From Azohydromonas australica DSM 1124 (GTDB lineage Bacteria; Pseudomonadota; Gammaproteobacteria; Burkholderiales; Burkholderiaceae_C): a stretch of DNA of 64,000 nucleotides. This document shows, piece after piece, positions 43,949-55,987 of the stretch (the stretch's first letter is position 1; each line of letters opens with the position of its first letter). A program made the translations under genes and the position numbers. The stretch is taken from positions 59,445 to 123,444 of the forward strand of contig NZ_KE387215.1 in NCBI RefSeq assembly GCF_000430725.1. The letters are read 5' to 3'. A model generated the notes under the pieces. That model was given only the letters and a program-made list of their open reading frames with translations. It had not been told where the DNA came from and made no database searches.

Positions 43949-44527
43949 TCAGCGCCGCGCGATGACGCCGCAGGCGATGCGCGGACCCGAGTTGCCCGCG
44001 GGCTGCGAGCGGTAATCGTCGGGCTGCGCGTGCACCACCACCGCGCGGCCCACGATGTCGCCAGTGGCGCCGCCCACGGAAACGCCCTGCAGCATGATGC
44101 GCACGTCCGCGTTGCCGTTGGCGTCGGTGCGCACGTTGGGCATGTCGCCGGCGTGGTGCGCGACGTCCTGCCCGCCGTGCGGCTGGTTGTCAGGGTTGAA
44201 GTGGCCACCGGCGCTGGTGGCGTCAGGCGCGGAGCAGTCGCCCTTCTCGTGCACGTGGAAGCCGTGCTCGGCGTTGGGCTTGAGGCCGGTGAGGCGCGCG
44301 TGCGCCATCAAGTGCCCGCCCATGTCGTGGAACATCACCTGGCCGCTGGCCGTCTGGCCCTGCGTGGGCGAGAGCGTCGCCATCGCGGAGGGCATCATCA
44401 TGCCGCCCCCACCGCCGGGGCCGCCCATGGCGCCCTCCGGCCCGCCGCGGCCGTGCCCGGCGCAACCTGCCAATGCCGCGGCCAGCGCCGCCAAGCCCAC
44501 AACCCTGCTCCAGCTCAACACCTTCAT
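43949..44527 (-). CDS. sodC: Cu/Zn superoxide dismutase, lipoprotein form
   Basis: 192 residues from the ATG at 44527 (GGAGAA six bases upstream). A lipoprotein signal ends in LAGC. A Gly/Met-rich linker follows (GGPGGGGGMMMP). Metal ligands are visible in HGFHVHEKGDC, GGHFNP, AHHAGDMPN and VVVHAQPDDY, and the disulfide partner in RIACGVI. It detoxifies superoxide in the periplasm. The copper need links it loosely to the nos genes. Confidence 0.93.
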   Translation of the reverse strand: MKVLSWSRVVGLAALAAALAGCAGHGRGGPEGAMGGPGGGGGMMMPSAMATLSPTQGQTASGQVMFHDMGGHLMAHARLTGLKPNAEHGFHVHEKGDCSAPDATSAGGHFNPDNQPHGGQDVAHHAGDMPNVRTDANGNADVRIMLQGVSVGGATGDIVGRAVVVHAQPDDYRSQPAGNSGPRIACGVIARR

Positions 44528-44671
44528 GAGGTTCTCCATGCCAACGTGGATGAGGCCGCAACGATAGCGCGACCGCGGCACGGTCCTGCAGCCGGCATGC
44601 CCATGAAAGCGCCGGGCAGGACGCCAGGCCGCAGCTTAGCCGCCGTCGTCGCCCTGCCCGCCGGCCCGCGC

Positions 44672-47011
<2,340 letters not shown>

Positions 47012-47685
47012 CTCGGTCGATCCCGGGGGTCTGAGAAAGCGCGCGAGTGTGCCACGCCGCCCCTGGGTATTCCCGAGTCCCGGACCCGCGCGCGGGCATC
47101 GCCGGGCGGCCCGCGGAGGCACCACAACTCGTTTCACCCCGGGCGCCCCGGAAACGTTGCGTCCAAAAGCACCCGGCTAGTCTTGCCCTGCCCCGATCGG
47201 GTGCACCTCCCCGGCACGTTTCGTGCCACTCCGGACCCCATGAATCCATCCCCCAGCGCCACTTCACGGTGGCGCCCCCTCAGAAGCGTTTTGCCTTTTT
47301 CGCCCGCCAAGTGTTTGGCGGCAGGCAACGCCGTGCAGGCATGGGATGGCCCGGCGACCAGGTTGCGCGAGCACGCATGCGGGCTCGCGCCACGGTGGCT
47401 GGGCAGCACGGAATGCGAAAACACCTCGGAACGTGTAGTCGTTTTCGGTGCTTACACGTTACTGACGCCATCGGCCTTGGCGCCGGCCCAAGTGGCAAAG
47501 CCTGCCACCCGGGCCAGCACTGAGGCCGACCAGGTCAACGCCCACCGCCCGTCGTTTTACGGCGGTGGGTGCGTGACGCCGCTTCGGCGGTGTCCGGCGC
47601 GCACGCAACCTGTGGAGCTGCGCGTCTTCCTTCAATTGGGCACCCAGGTGCTGAGAAAAACATGGAGCCACGCCATCCAGCCGCA
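47012..47685 (+). other. Long intergenic region and structured leader before opgH
   Basis: About 670 bases between divergent tex and opgH hold no convincing gene. Several stable hairpins are seen: CCGCCAA/TTTGGCGG near 47311-47328, GCGCGAGC/GCTCGCGC at 47367-47392, and CCCACCGCC/GGCGGTGGG at 47541-47569 with an 11-base loop, extended by GTCA on each side. This suggests a long 5' leader RNA or a small RNA. No known riboswitch class was recognised. Confidence 0.45.
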
Positions 47686-49857
47686 ATGAGCGTCGACCAA
47701 AACACCGCGGCCCGCGCCGCCACCATGCCGTCTTTGAAGAGACGGCCCATGACTCCCCGCCGCTGGTTCGGCCCCAGCGCCGCGCTGCAATCGCTGCTGC
47801 GCGGTACCGGCGGGGGTGAACGCGCCCGCTCGCGCGAGCGCATGCCGGCCCCGCAACCCTGGACGGAAGCCGCGCGGCGGCGCCGCACCGGGCTGCTCGC
47901 GGCCGTGGGCCTGTCCGCCGCCGCCGCCACACTGGTGCTGGCGCAACCGGCCGCCGCGGACGGGCTGGACTGGATCGAAGCCGCTCACCTGCTGCTGTTC
48001 TTCCTGCTCTTCGGCTGGGTCAGCGCCGGCTGCTTCACCGCGCTGGCCGGCTACCTGAGCCTGCTGCGCGGCGACCCGCACGCGCTCTCGGCCGAACGGC
48101 TGGCCGCCGGCGCGGCGCCCGACCCGACCGCGCGCGTGGCGCTGGCCATGCCCATCTGCAACGAGGACATCGACACCGTCATCGCCGGGCTGCGCGACAC
48201 CTGCGAGTCGCTGCGCGCCACGGGCCAGGACGACGCGTTCGACGTCTTCATCCTCTCCGACACCAGCGACCCCGCGCTGCGCGCCGCCGAGCTGCGCGCG
48301 TGGCAGGCGCTGCGCGCGCAACTGGGCGCGGGCCTGGGCGAGCGCATCTACTACCGCCATCGCCGCCGCCGCACCAAGCGCAAGGCCGGCAACGTGGCCG
48401 ACTTCTGCCGCCGCTGGGGCGCGCTGTACCGCTACATGGTGGTGCTGGACGCCGACAGCGTGATGAGCGGCGAGTGCCTGGTGAGCATGCGCGGGCTCAT
48501 GGAGCAGCACCCGCGCGTGGGCATCCTGCAGACGCAGCCCGTGGCGCGCGGCCACGACACGCTGCATGCGCGCGCGCAGCAGTTCCTCGGCCGCGTCGCG
48601 GCGCCGCTGTTCGGCGCGGGCCTGCGCTGCTGGCAACTGGGCGAGTCCCACTACTGGGGCCACAACGCGATGCTGCGCGTGGAGCCCTTCATGCAGCACT
48701 GCGCGCTGGCGCCGCTGCCTGGGCGCGGCGGCCTGCGCGGCGAGATCCTGTCGCACGACTTCGTGGAGGCCGCGCTGATGCGCCGCGCCGGCTACGAGGT
48801 CTGGCTGGTGGACCTGCCCGGCAGCTTCGAGCAGCCGCCGGCGCACCTGCTCGACGAGTTGCAACGCGACCGCCGCTGGTGCCAGGGCAACCTGCAGAAC
48901 GCATGGCTGGTGGCCGAGCCGGGCTTCGCGCCGGTGCACCGCGCCATGTTCATCAGCGGTGCGCTGTCCTACGTCGCCTCGCCGCTGTGGCTGCTGTTCA
49001 TGGGCCTGGGCGTGCTGGCCGCCGACGACGGTGCCACCCACGTCTTCTCCGGCGCGCCGGTGCTGTGGGTGCTGACGCTGGCGATGCTGGCCGCGCCCCG
49101 GGCGCTGGGCGTGGCGCTGATCCTGCGCCGCGGCCAGGCAGCGCAGTTCGGCGGCGCGGTGCGGCTGGTGGCCGGCGCGCTGCTGGAAGCGCTGCTGTCG
49201 GCCCTGCAGGCGCCGCTGCGCATGCTCGCGCACACGGTGTTCGTGGTGGGCGCGCTCACGGGCCTGAAGCTGGACTGGAAGTCGCCCTCGCGCGACGCGG
49301 TGGCCCTGCGCTGGGGCGACGCGCTGCGCCGCTTCGGTCCCTGGGCCCTGCCGGCCGCGGCCGTGGCCTGGCTGGTGGAAGTGCCGACGCTGGCGCCGGT
49401 GTGGCTGCCGCTGCTGCTGGCCGTGCCGCTGGCGGTGTGGACCAGCCGTCCCGAGATCGGCGCCTGGCTGCGCCGCCACGGCCTGTGGCTGACGCCGGAC
49501 GAGCTCCAGTTTGCGGACGTGCCCGCCGCGGCGCCGACGCCCGCCCGCCCCGCGGCACGGCCCACCGGCACGGGCCGGCCACTGAGCGGGATCGTGGCCT
49601 CGCTGCTGCAGGCGCCGGCGCTGCGCCCGCAGCGGGCGCTGGCCCAGGTGCTGGCAACCGCGGCCCTGGCCATCCCGGTGGTACCCGCGGTGCTGACACC
49701 CGAGCGCACCAAGGTGTCGGTGGCCTACCTGATGGCGGAGCCCGCCCCCTACGAGGGCCGCACCGCCGCCCGGACGCTGACCCTGCGCGAAACCTCCACC
49801 ACCCCGGTCAAGCGCCGCTTCAGCACGCAGCAGCGCGGGGTGTCAGCGTCGCTGTGA
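47686..49857 (+). CDS. opgH: Glucans biosynthesis glucosyltransferase H
   Basis: 723 residues from the ATG at 47686; ATGs at 47662, 47725 and 47749 are alternatives, and none has a strong ribosome site. OpgH/MdoH makes the beta-1,2-glucan backbone of periplasmic glucans in the inner membrane. Glycosyltransferase motifs are ALAMPICNEDIDTV, YMVVLDADSVMSG, SHDFVEAALMRRAG and the processive-type RDRRWCQGNLQN. Several membrane helices lie on both sides. The C-terminus is shorter than in E. coli. The usual partner opgG is not next to it. Confidence 0.93.
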   Translation: MSVDQNTAARAATMPSLKRRPMTPRRWFGPSAALQSLLRGTGGGERARSRERMPAPQPWTEAARRRRTGLLAAVGLSAAAATLVLAQPAAADGLDWIEAAHLLLFFLLFGWVSAGCFTALAGYLSLLRGDPHALSAERLAAGAAPDPTARVALAMPICNEDIDTVIAGLRDTCESLRATGQDDAFDVFILSDTSDPALRAAELRAWQALRAQLGAGLGERIYYRHRRRRTKRKAGNVADFCRRWGALYRYMVVLDADSVMSGECLVSMRGLMEQHPRVGILQTQPVARGHDTLHARAQQFLGRVAAPLFGAGLRCWQLGESHYWGHNAMLRVEPFMQHCALAPLPGRGGLRGEILSHDFVEAALMRRAGYEVWLVDLPGSFEQPPAHLLDELQRDRRWCQGNLQNAWLVAEPGFAPVHRAMFISGALSYVASPLWLLFMGLGVLAADDGATHVFSGAPVLWVLTLAMLAAPRALGVALILRRGQAAQFGGAVRLVAGALLEALLSALQAPLRMLAHTVFVVGALTGLKLDWKSPSRDAVALRWGDALRRFGPWALPAAAVAWLVEVPTLAPVWLPLLLAVPLAVWTSRPEIGAWLRRHGLWLTPDELQFADVPAAAPTPARPAARPTGTGRPLSGIVASLLQAPALRPQRALAQVLATAALAIPVVPAVLTPERTKVSVAYLMAEPAPYEGRTAARTLTLRETSTTPVKRRFSTQQRGVSASL

Positions 49858-49886
49858 TCCGCTGAGAAGCCGCCGCGCCATCAGTT

Positions 49887-49914
49887 CCCCTCTCCCGCTA
49901 TCGCGGGCGAGGGG
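49887..49914. terminator. Bidirectional hairpin between opgH and the flavoprotein gene
   Basis: CCCCTCTCCCGC at 49887-49898 pairs with GCGGGCGAGGGG at 49903-49914, with one mismatch and a four-base loop. The genes on each side converge here, so it could end both transcripts. There is no clear T-run. Confidence 0.55.
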
Positions 49915-49953
49915 ATGGCGTCACCCGTGCTTCGGCCGGCGAGCCGGTTTCTT

Positions 49954-51273
49954 CTAGCCCTGCAGCGCGTGGATCATCCCTTCCGCCACCGCGCAGCCGC
50001 TGGCGAAGCAGGCGGTGAGCAGGTAGCCGCCGGTGGGGGCTTCCCAATCCAGCATCTCGCCCGCGCACCACACGCCGGGCAGCGCGCGCAGCGCCTGCGT
50101 GCGCTGCTCCAGCGCCTCGAAGCGCACGCCGCCGGCACTGCTGATGGCTTCCTCGATGGGCCTGGGCCGCAGCAGCGGCAGCGGCAGCGACTTGATCGCC
50201 GCCGCCAGGGGTGCCGTGTCCGCACCCGGCGCGAACAGCGCGCGCGGCAGCAGCTCGTGCAGCAGCGCTGCCTTGGCACCGTCCAGGTGCAGGCGGCTCT
50301 TCAGATGCGTGGACAGCGAGCGCGGCCCGCGCGGGCGCGCCACCTCGGCGGCGACGAATTCCGCGCTGCGGTCGGGCAGCAGGTCCAGCGTGGGCACGGC
50401 CCGACCGTGGCGGCGGATGGCCTCGCGCAGCAGCGACGACGCGGCGTAGACCAGGCTGCCCTCCACGCCGTGCTCGGTAAGCACGAACTCGCCGCGCTGC
50501 TCGAAGCGCGCATCGCCGTCCTCGAAGCGCAGCGCCACCGTCTTCAGCGGCGCGCCGGCGAAGCGGCTGCGCAGGAACTCGCCCCAGCCCGGCTGCACGC
50601 TGCCGTCCTCGCCCACGCGGCCCACCTCGAAGCCGCAGTTGGCGGGCTGCAGCGGCGCCACGTCCACGCCCTGCTGCGCCAGCAGCGGCACCCAGGCGCC
50701 AGTGGAGCCCAGCCGCGGCCAGCTCGCGCCGCCCAGCGCCAGCACCACGGCGCGGGCGCGCAGCGTCAGCGGGCCCTGCGGCGTCTCGAACAGCATCGCC
50801 GGTGGCGACGCGCCAGGCACGGATCCGGATGCAGATTCGGCCGGCGCCTCCGCCCAGCCCACCCAGCGGTGCCGCATGTGGAAGGTGACGCCCAGCCCGC
50901 GCAGCCGTTGCAGCCAGGCACGCAGCAGCGGCGCGGCCTTCATGTCGGACGGGAAGACGCGGCCGGAGCTGCCGACGAAGGTTTCGACGCCCAGCGCTGC
51001 GGCCCAGGTGCGCAGCGCGTCGGCGTCGAAGCGGCGCAGCAACGGCTCGATCTCGGGACGCCGCGCGCCGTAGCGCTGCACGAAGCGGTCGAAGGGTTCG
51101 GAATGCGTGAGGTTCATCCCGCCCTTGCCGGCCAGCAGGAACTTGCGGCCGACGGAGGGCATGGCGTCGAAGACCTGCACGCGCAGCCCGGCTTGTGCCA
51201 GGCGCTCGGCTGCCATCAGGCCGGCGGGGCCGGCGCCGACCACGGCAACCGGTGAATCAGGGGGGGTACTCAT
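49954..51273 (-). CDS. HI0933-type FAD-binding flavoprotein (TIGR03862-like)
   Basis: 439 residues. An N-terminal FAD-binding motif (VAVVGAGPAGLMAAERLAQ) is followed by the family marks GRKFLLAGKGGMNLTHSE and, at the C-terminus, GVWCAGEMLDWEAPTGGYLL and ACFASGCAVAEGM. The family contains oxidoreductases of unknown substrate. It is not clearly tied to its neighbours; aidB lies 45 bases upstream on the same strand. Confidence 0.88.
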   Translation of the reverse strand: MSTPPDSPVAVVGAGPAGLMAAERLAQAGLRVQVFDAMPSVGRKFLLAGKGGMNLTHSEPFDRFVQRYGARRPEIEPLLRRFDADALRTWAAALGVETFVGSSGRVFPSDMKAAPLLRAWLQRLRGLGVTFHMRHRWVGWAEAPAESASGSVPGASPPAMLFETPQGPLTLRARAVVLALGGASWPRLGSTGAWVPLLAQQGVDVAPLQPANCGFEVGRVGEDGSVQPGWGEFLRSRFAGAPLKTVALRFEDGDARFEQRGEFVLTEHGVEGSLVYAASSLLREAIRRHGRAVPTLDLLPDRSAEFVAAEVARPRGPRSLSTHLKSRLHLDGAKAALLHELLPRALFAPGADTAPLAAAIKSLPLPLLRPRPIEEAISSAGGVRFEALEQRTQALRALPGVWCAGEMLDWEAPTGGYLLTACFASGCAVAEGMIHALQG

Positions 51274-51318
51274 GAGGCGGCGCAGTGTGCCACGCCACCC
51301 CCGGCGTCCTGCCGCCCC

Positions 51319-52965
51319 TCAGGGCATCGCCCGCGCCAGCAGCAGCTCCACGTCGCAGTCCTCGGGCAGCTGCCCGAACACGTCCGCGCCGGCGTCGATG
51401 CGGGTGGCGCAGAAGGCGCTGAACACGGCTTCCGGTGCCTGCCGTCGCAGCAGCGCCGCCTGCAGCAGCAGCGCGACGTCGCGCGCAAGGCGCCGCGCCT
51501 GCGACTCCTGCGGCGCCGCCAGCCGCTCGGTCAAACCGGCGGCCAGCCTCTCGGCGCCGCGGTGCGCGCCGCGCAGGCACTCCAGTTCGTCGCGCAGCAC
51601 CTCGGCCACGCCCGCGCTGCGCAGCGCGCGCAGCAGGTCCAGCGCCATCACGTTGCCCGCGCCTTCCCAGATGGAGTTCAGCGGCATCTCGCGGTAGAGC
51701 CGCGCCATGGGGCCGTGGCCGTCGTCCTCCACGTAGCCGTTGCCGCCCAGGCATTCCATGGCCTCCTGCGCGAAATGGCTGCCGCGCTTGCAGACCCAGA
51801 ACTTCCCGATCGGCGTGAGCAGCCGCCGCAGCACGGCCTCGCGCGCGTCGCCGGCGTGCTCGCTGCGGTCCACGGCGCGGGCCAGGCGCATCACCAGCGC
51901 CGTGGCGCCCTCCACCTCCAGCGCCAGGTCGGCCAGCACGTTGCGCATCAGCGGCTGCTCGATGAGCTTCTTCCCGAAGGCGCTGCGCTGCGCGCAGTGG
52001 TGCAGCGCCAGCGCCAGCGCCTGGCGCATCAGCCCGGCGCTGCCCAGCGCGCAGTCCAGCCGGGTGAGCGTGCCCATCTCCAGGATCTGCGCGATGCCGC
52101 GCCCCTCCTCACCCACGAGCCAGCCGGCGGCGCCGTCGAACTCGATCTCGCTGCTGGCGTTGGCGTGGTTGCCCAGCTTGTCCTTCAGGCGCTGGATGCG
52201 CAGCGCGTTGCGCGTGCCGTCGGGCAGCAGGCGCGGCACGAAGAAGCAGGTGGGGCCGGCGGCGGTCTGCGCCAGCATCAGGTGCGCGTCGCTCATGGGC
52301 GCGGAGAAGAACCACTTGTGGCCGGTGAGCCGGTAGCAGCGGCCCCAGGGCGTGTCCTGGTCGAACGCCGCGCGGCTGGTGTTGGCGCGCAGGTCCGAAC
52401 CGCCCTGCTTCTCCGTCATGCCCATGCCCATGGTCAGCCCGTTCTTCTGCGGCCCGGGCAGCGGGCGGGGGTCGTACACCGGCGCCGTCAGGCCCGGACC
52501 CCAGTCGGCATAAAGAGAAGCGCTGGCGCGCAGCGCCGGCGTGACGGCGTAGCTCATGGAGACCGGGCACATCACGCCCGCCTCCGTCCCGTTGAAGAGC
52601 AGGAAGCCGGCGGCGCGGGCGACATGCGCGCCCGCCGGCCGGCCCCAGGGCGCGGCCTGCAGCCCGTGCGCCGCGGCGCACGCCATCAGCGCGTGGTAGG
52701 CCGGGTGGAACTCCACCTCGTCGATGCGCCGCCCGCCGCGGTCGTAGGCGCGAAGCCGCGGCGGATGGCGGTTGGCCAGCCGCGCCTGCGCCTGCACCTC
52801 GGCGCTGCCCAGCTCGCGGCCCAGGGCGTGCAGCGGCGCCAGGTCCACCTCCGGCGCCATCGCCTGCAGCGCTTCCTGCAGCGGCCGGTGGCCGGCGAAC
52901 AGGTCCACGTCCGCGAGCTCGCTGCTCTGGTTGAAGACCTCGTGCGTGCTCTGAGGCTGCGTCAT
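51319..52965 (-). CDS. aidB: AidB-like acyl-CoA dehydrogenase
   Basis: 548 residues, close to E. coli AidB in length and order. Marks are THEVFNQSSELADVDLF near the start, MGMGMTEKQGGSDLRANT, RLTGHKWFFSAPMSDAHLML, RLKDKLGNHANASSEIEFDG and LYREMPLNSIWEGAGNVMAL. It has FAD and in E. coli is part of the alkylation response and binds DNA. With a thioesterase and an acyl-CoA ligase upstream on the same strand, a role in acyl-CoA oxidation is also possible. Confidence 0.92.
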   Translation of the reverse strand: MTQPQSTHEVFNQSSELADVDLFAGHRPLQEALQAMAPEVDLAPLHALGRELGSAEVQAQARLANRHPPRLRAYDRGGRRIDEVEFHPAYHALMACAAAHGLQAAPWGRPAGAHVARAAGFLLFNGTEAGVMCPVSMSYAVTPALRASASLYADWGPGLTAPVYDPRPLPGPQKNGLTMGMGMTEKQGGSDLRANTSRAAFDQDTPWGRCYRLTGHKWFFSAPMSDAHLMLAQTAAGPTCFFVPRLLPDGTRNALRIQRLKDKLGNHANASSEIEFDGAAGWLVGEEGRGIAQILEMGTLTRLDCALGSAGLMRQALALALHHCAQRSAFGKKLIEQPLMRNVLADLALEVEGATALVMRLARAVDRSEHAGDAREAVLRRLLTPIGKFWVCKRGSHFAQEAMECLGGNGYVEDDGHGPMARLYREMPLNSIWEGAGNVMALDLLRALRSAGVAEVLRDELECLRGAHRGAERLAAGLTERLAAPQESQARRLARDVALLLQAALLRRQAPEAVFSAFCATRIDAGADVFGQLPEDCDVELLLARAMP

Positions 52966-53007
52966 GGCGGCTCCCCTGTAGGCGTCCGTGCCCGAGGAAG
53001 CAGGATG

Positions 53008-53523
53008 CTAGGTCGGCTCGGGCCCTCGCAAGGTTTTCAGCTGCCGCCCTGCCGGCAGCAGGCGCATGTACTTGAACGTAGCGGTGGCGTGGGCGCAGCG
53101 CTGGCCCTTGGCGTCGAAGACCGAACCTTCGCAGAAGGCCATGGTCGAGGTGCGGTGCAGCAACTGCGCCGTGGCGCGCAGCCGGCCCTGGCCCGGGCGC
53201 ATGAAGCTGGTTTTCATCTCGATGGTCACCACGCCCGGCACGCCCTTGGCGTCGCGCGGGTCGGTGCCCGGCTGCACGTCCACGCTGCGCGCGGCGTGGG
53301 CCATGGCCACGTCCAGCATCGTCATCACCACGCCGCCGTGGGCCACGGCGAAGGAGTTCAGGTGCGCGGTGGCCAGGTCCACCTGGATCTCCGCCGCCCC
53401 GGCGCCGAAGGCGTGCAGCTCCAGGCCCAGCTCCTCGACGAAGGGGATGTGGATGGGAAAAGGCAGCGGGCTGCCGGCGGCGGGCGGCGCCTCGGGGCCC
53501 GCGGAAGGAGCGTCGTCGTTCAT
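53008..53523 (-). CDS. PaaI-type hotdog thioesterase
   Basis: 171 residues. The hotdog fold has the catalytic-type motif HLNSFAVAHGGVVMTMLDVAMAHAA and later GVVTIEMKTSFMRPGQGRL. It would hydrolyse an acyl-CoA to the free acid. It lies between the acyl-CoA ligase and the AidB-like dehydrogenase on the same strand, separated by 56 and 42 bases, so the three are likely one operon. Confidence 0.88.
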   Translation of the reverse strand: MNDDAPSAGPEAPPAAGSPLPFPIHIPFVEELGLELHAFGAGAAEIQVDLATAHLNSFAVAHGGVVMTMLDVAMAHAARSVDVQPGTDPRDAKGVPGVVTIEMKTSFMRPGQGRLRATAQLLHRTSTMAFCEGSVFDAKGQRCAHATATFKYMRLLPAGRQLKTLRGPEPT

Positions 53524-53579
53524 GGCGCCGATTGGACATCAGCCGGCACCGCCGCCCGGGGCACGGCGCCGGGGCGGCG

Positions 53580-55229
53580 TCAGCTCTTGCGCACCAGCCA
53601 GTCCTTGTACTTCGCCCGCAGCGTCAGCTTGCTGAGCTTGCCCGTGGCGGTGTGCGGCAGCTCGTCGACGAAGACCACGTCGTCCGGCGTCTGCCAGTGC
53701 GCGATGCGGCCCTTGTAGAAGCTCAGCAGCTCCTCGCGCGTGACGCTGGCGCCGGCCTTGAGCTGCACCAGCAGCAGCGGGCGCTCGTCCCAGGTCGGGT
53801 GCGTGGCGGCCACCACGGCCGCCTCCTTCACGGCCGGGTGCGCCATTGCGATGCACTCCAGGTCAATGGAGCTGATCCACTCGCCGCCGCTCTTGATCAC
53901 GTCCTTGCTGCGGTCGGTGATCTGCATGAAGCCGTCGGGGTCCATGGTGGCCACGTCGCCGGTGGGGAACCAGGCGCCGCGGCCCTGAACCTCTACCAGC
54001 GGTGAGTCGTCCTCGTTCCAATAGCGCTCGATCACCCAGGGCCCGCGCGCCACCAGGTGCCCGGCGTGCTCGCCGTCCCAGGGCAGCGGCTCGTGGGCGT
54101 CGTTGACCACGTCGATGTCCACGCCGTAGATGGCCTTGCCCTGCTTTTCCAGCAGCCGGTGCTTCTCGGCGGCCGGCAGCGCCGCGTGCTTGGGCTGCAG
54201 CCGCGCCAGCGAGCCCAGCGGCGACATCTCCGTCATGCCCCAGGCGTGGATCACGTGCACGCCGACCTCCTCCAGCGCGCGCATGAGCGCCGGCGGGCAG
54301 GCCGAGCCGCCGATGACGGTGCGGCGGAAGGTGGAGAACGCCAGCCCCTGGCCGCGCACGTGCTCCATCAGCCCCATCCACAGCGTCGGCACGCCAGCGC
54401 TGAAGGTCACCTTCTCGCTCTCGAACAGCTCGTACAGCGAGGCGCCGTCGAGCTTCGGCCCGGGCAGCACCAGCTTGCAGCCCACCAGCGCCGCGGTGTA
54501 GGGCAGGCCCCAGGCGTTGACGTGGAACATCGGCACCACGGGCAGCACCACGTCGCTGGCGCTGCAGGCCATGGCGTCGGGCAGCGCCGCGGCGTAGGCG
54601 TGCAGCACCGTGGAACGGTGGCTGTAGAGCGCGCCCTTGGGATGCCCGGTGGTGCCCGAGGTGTAGCAAAGGCTGGAGGCGCACTGCTCGTCGAAGGCGG
54701 GCCAGGCATAGTGGCCGTCCTCGGCCGCCAGCAGCTCCTCGTAGCACAGCAGGCCGGGCAGCGCGCTCTGGGCCGGCATGTGGGCGCGGTCGGTCATGAG
54801 CACGAAGTGCCGCACCCGCGGCAGCTGCGGCGCGAGCTGCTCGACCAGCGGCAGCAGGTTCAGGTCGAAGCACAGCACCTGGTCGTCCGCGTCGTTGGCG
54901 ATCCAGGCGATCTGCTGCGGGAACAGGCGCGGGTTGATGGTGTGGCACACCAGCTGCGAGCCGGAGGTGGCGTAGTAGACCTCCAGGTGCCGGTCGGTAT
55001 TCCAGGCCAGGGTGCCGACGCGGTCGCCGCTCTTGCAGCCCAGGCGCCGCAGCGCCTGCGCCAGGCGTCGGGCGCGCTGCTCGACCCGCGCCCAGTTGCT
55101 GCGATGGATGTCGCCCTCCACGCGGCGGCTGACGATCTCGGTGTCGCCGGCGTGGCGGGCCGCGTGCGTGAGCAACGAGGAGATGAGCAGCGGCATCTGC
55201 ATCATCCGGCCGTACAGGGGGCTGGTCAT
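53580..55229 (-). CDS. Fatty-acid acyl-CoA ligase (AlkK-like)
   Basis: 549 residues. ANL motifs are LCYTSGTTGHPKGALYSHRS, VIHAWGMTEMSP, GAWFPTGDVATMDPDGFM, SKDVIKSGGEWISSIDLE and the Lys-bearing TATGKLSKLTLR. It resembles the medium-chain ligase AlkK group. It activates a fatty acid to acyl-CoA, feeding the dehydrogenase downstream. Confidence 0.9.
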   Translation of the reverse strand: MTSPLYGRMMQMPLLISSLLTHAARHAGDTEIVSRRVEGDIHRSNWARVEQRARRLAQALRRLGCKSGDRVGTLAWNTDRHLEVYYATSGSQLVCHTINPRLFPQQIAWIANDADDQVLCFDLNLLPLVEQLAPQLPRVRHFVLMTDRAHMPAQSALPGLLCYEELLAAEDGHYAWPAFDEQCASSLCYTSGTTGHPKGALYSHRSTVLHAYAAALPDAMACSASDVVLPVVPMFHVNAWGLPYTAALVGCKLVLPGPKLDGASLYELFESEKVTFSAGVPTLWMGLMEHVRGQGLAFSTFRRTVIGGSACPPALMRALEEVGVHVIHAWGMTEMSPLGSLARLQPKHAALPAAEKHRLLEKQGKAIYGVDIDVVNDAHEPLPWDGEHAGHLVARGPWVIERYWNEDDSPLVEVQGRGAWFPTGDVATMDPDGFMQITDRSKDVIKSGGEWISSIDLECIAMAHPAVKEAAVVAATHPTWDERPLLLVQLKAGASVTREELLSFYKGRIAHWQTPDDVVFVDELPHTATGKLSKLTLRAKYKDWLVRKS

Positions 55230-55540
55230 CGGGGCGTCTCCGGCAGGGTTGGCTCAGGGTTTGCGCCATCTTCCCGGCCGGATACGGGTGGCGGGAGCCG
55301 GTTAACCCCTGATGCCGGGTCTTGCAGAAGCGCCTCACTACACTCCCGCCAGAGGCCGGCGCGCACCCGTGGCGCGCTTGGACAGGAGGAGCATCGGGGT
55401 GGGCTTGTCCCGGGCATTCGACACGGCCCGGCGGCCTGTGCCCTGGCCGGGGGGTGTTCGGATCGAAGTATCCTGCTCCTCTTGACCGCTGCTCTTGGCG
55501 GCCTCGCTTCCTGAGGCCAGAGGTTCCGCGGAGATTCCCG
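55230..55540. other. Divergent intergenic region before msrB
   Basis: 311 bases between the acyl-CoA ligase and msrB start codons, which point away from each other. No gene was seen. A hairpin GGCCTC/GAGGCC lies at 55500-55518 just before the msrB start. No clear promoter boxes were recognised. Confidence 0.4.
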
Positions 55541-55987
55541 ATGAAGCACAACCCGCATCCGCACGACGATCCGCGCTACCCGGTTCGGCACAGCGACGCC
55601 GAGTGGCGCGCCAAGCTCGACCCGATGCAATACCAGGTGGCGCGCCATGCCGCCACCGAGCGCCCCTTCAGCGGCAAGTACTGGGACCATTTCGAGGACG
55701 GCATCTACCGGTGCGTGGGCTGCGGCGCGCCGCTGTTCGATGCCCGCACCAAGTTCGATGCTGGCTGCGGCTGGCCGAGCTACTTCGAGCCCATCGAGGG
55801 CGAGATCGTCGAGCGCGTGGAGGACCGCAGCCACGGCATGGTGCGCGTGGAGGTGCGTTGCAAGCGCTGCGGCACGCACCTGGGCCACGTCTTCCCGGAC
55901 GGCCCGGCGCCCACGGGCGAGCGCTACTGCATCAACTCCGCGGCCATCGACTTCGCGCCGCGCCAGGAGCAGGACTCCAAAGAATGA
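55541..55987 (+). CDS. msrB: Peptide methionine-R-sulfoxide reductase
   Basis: 148 residues. Two zinc-binding Cys pairs (CVGCGAPLF and CKRCGTHLGH) and the catalytic Cys in ERYCINSAAIDF are present. It repairs oxidised methionine in proteins in the cytoplasm. The start at 55541 was chosen by homology; no signal peptide is seen. Its stop overlaps the next gene (ATGA). Confidence 0.96.
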   Translation: MKHNPHPHDDPRYPVRHSDAEWRAKLDPMQYQVARHAATERPFSGKYWDHFEDGIYRCVGCGAPLFDARTKFDAGCGWPSYFEPIEGEIVERVEDRSHGMVRVEVRCKRCGTHLGHVFPDGPAPTGERYCINSAAIDFAPRQEQDSKE

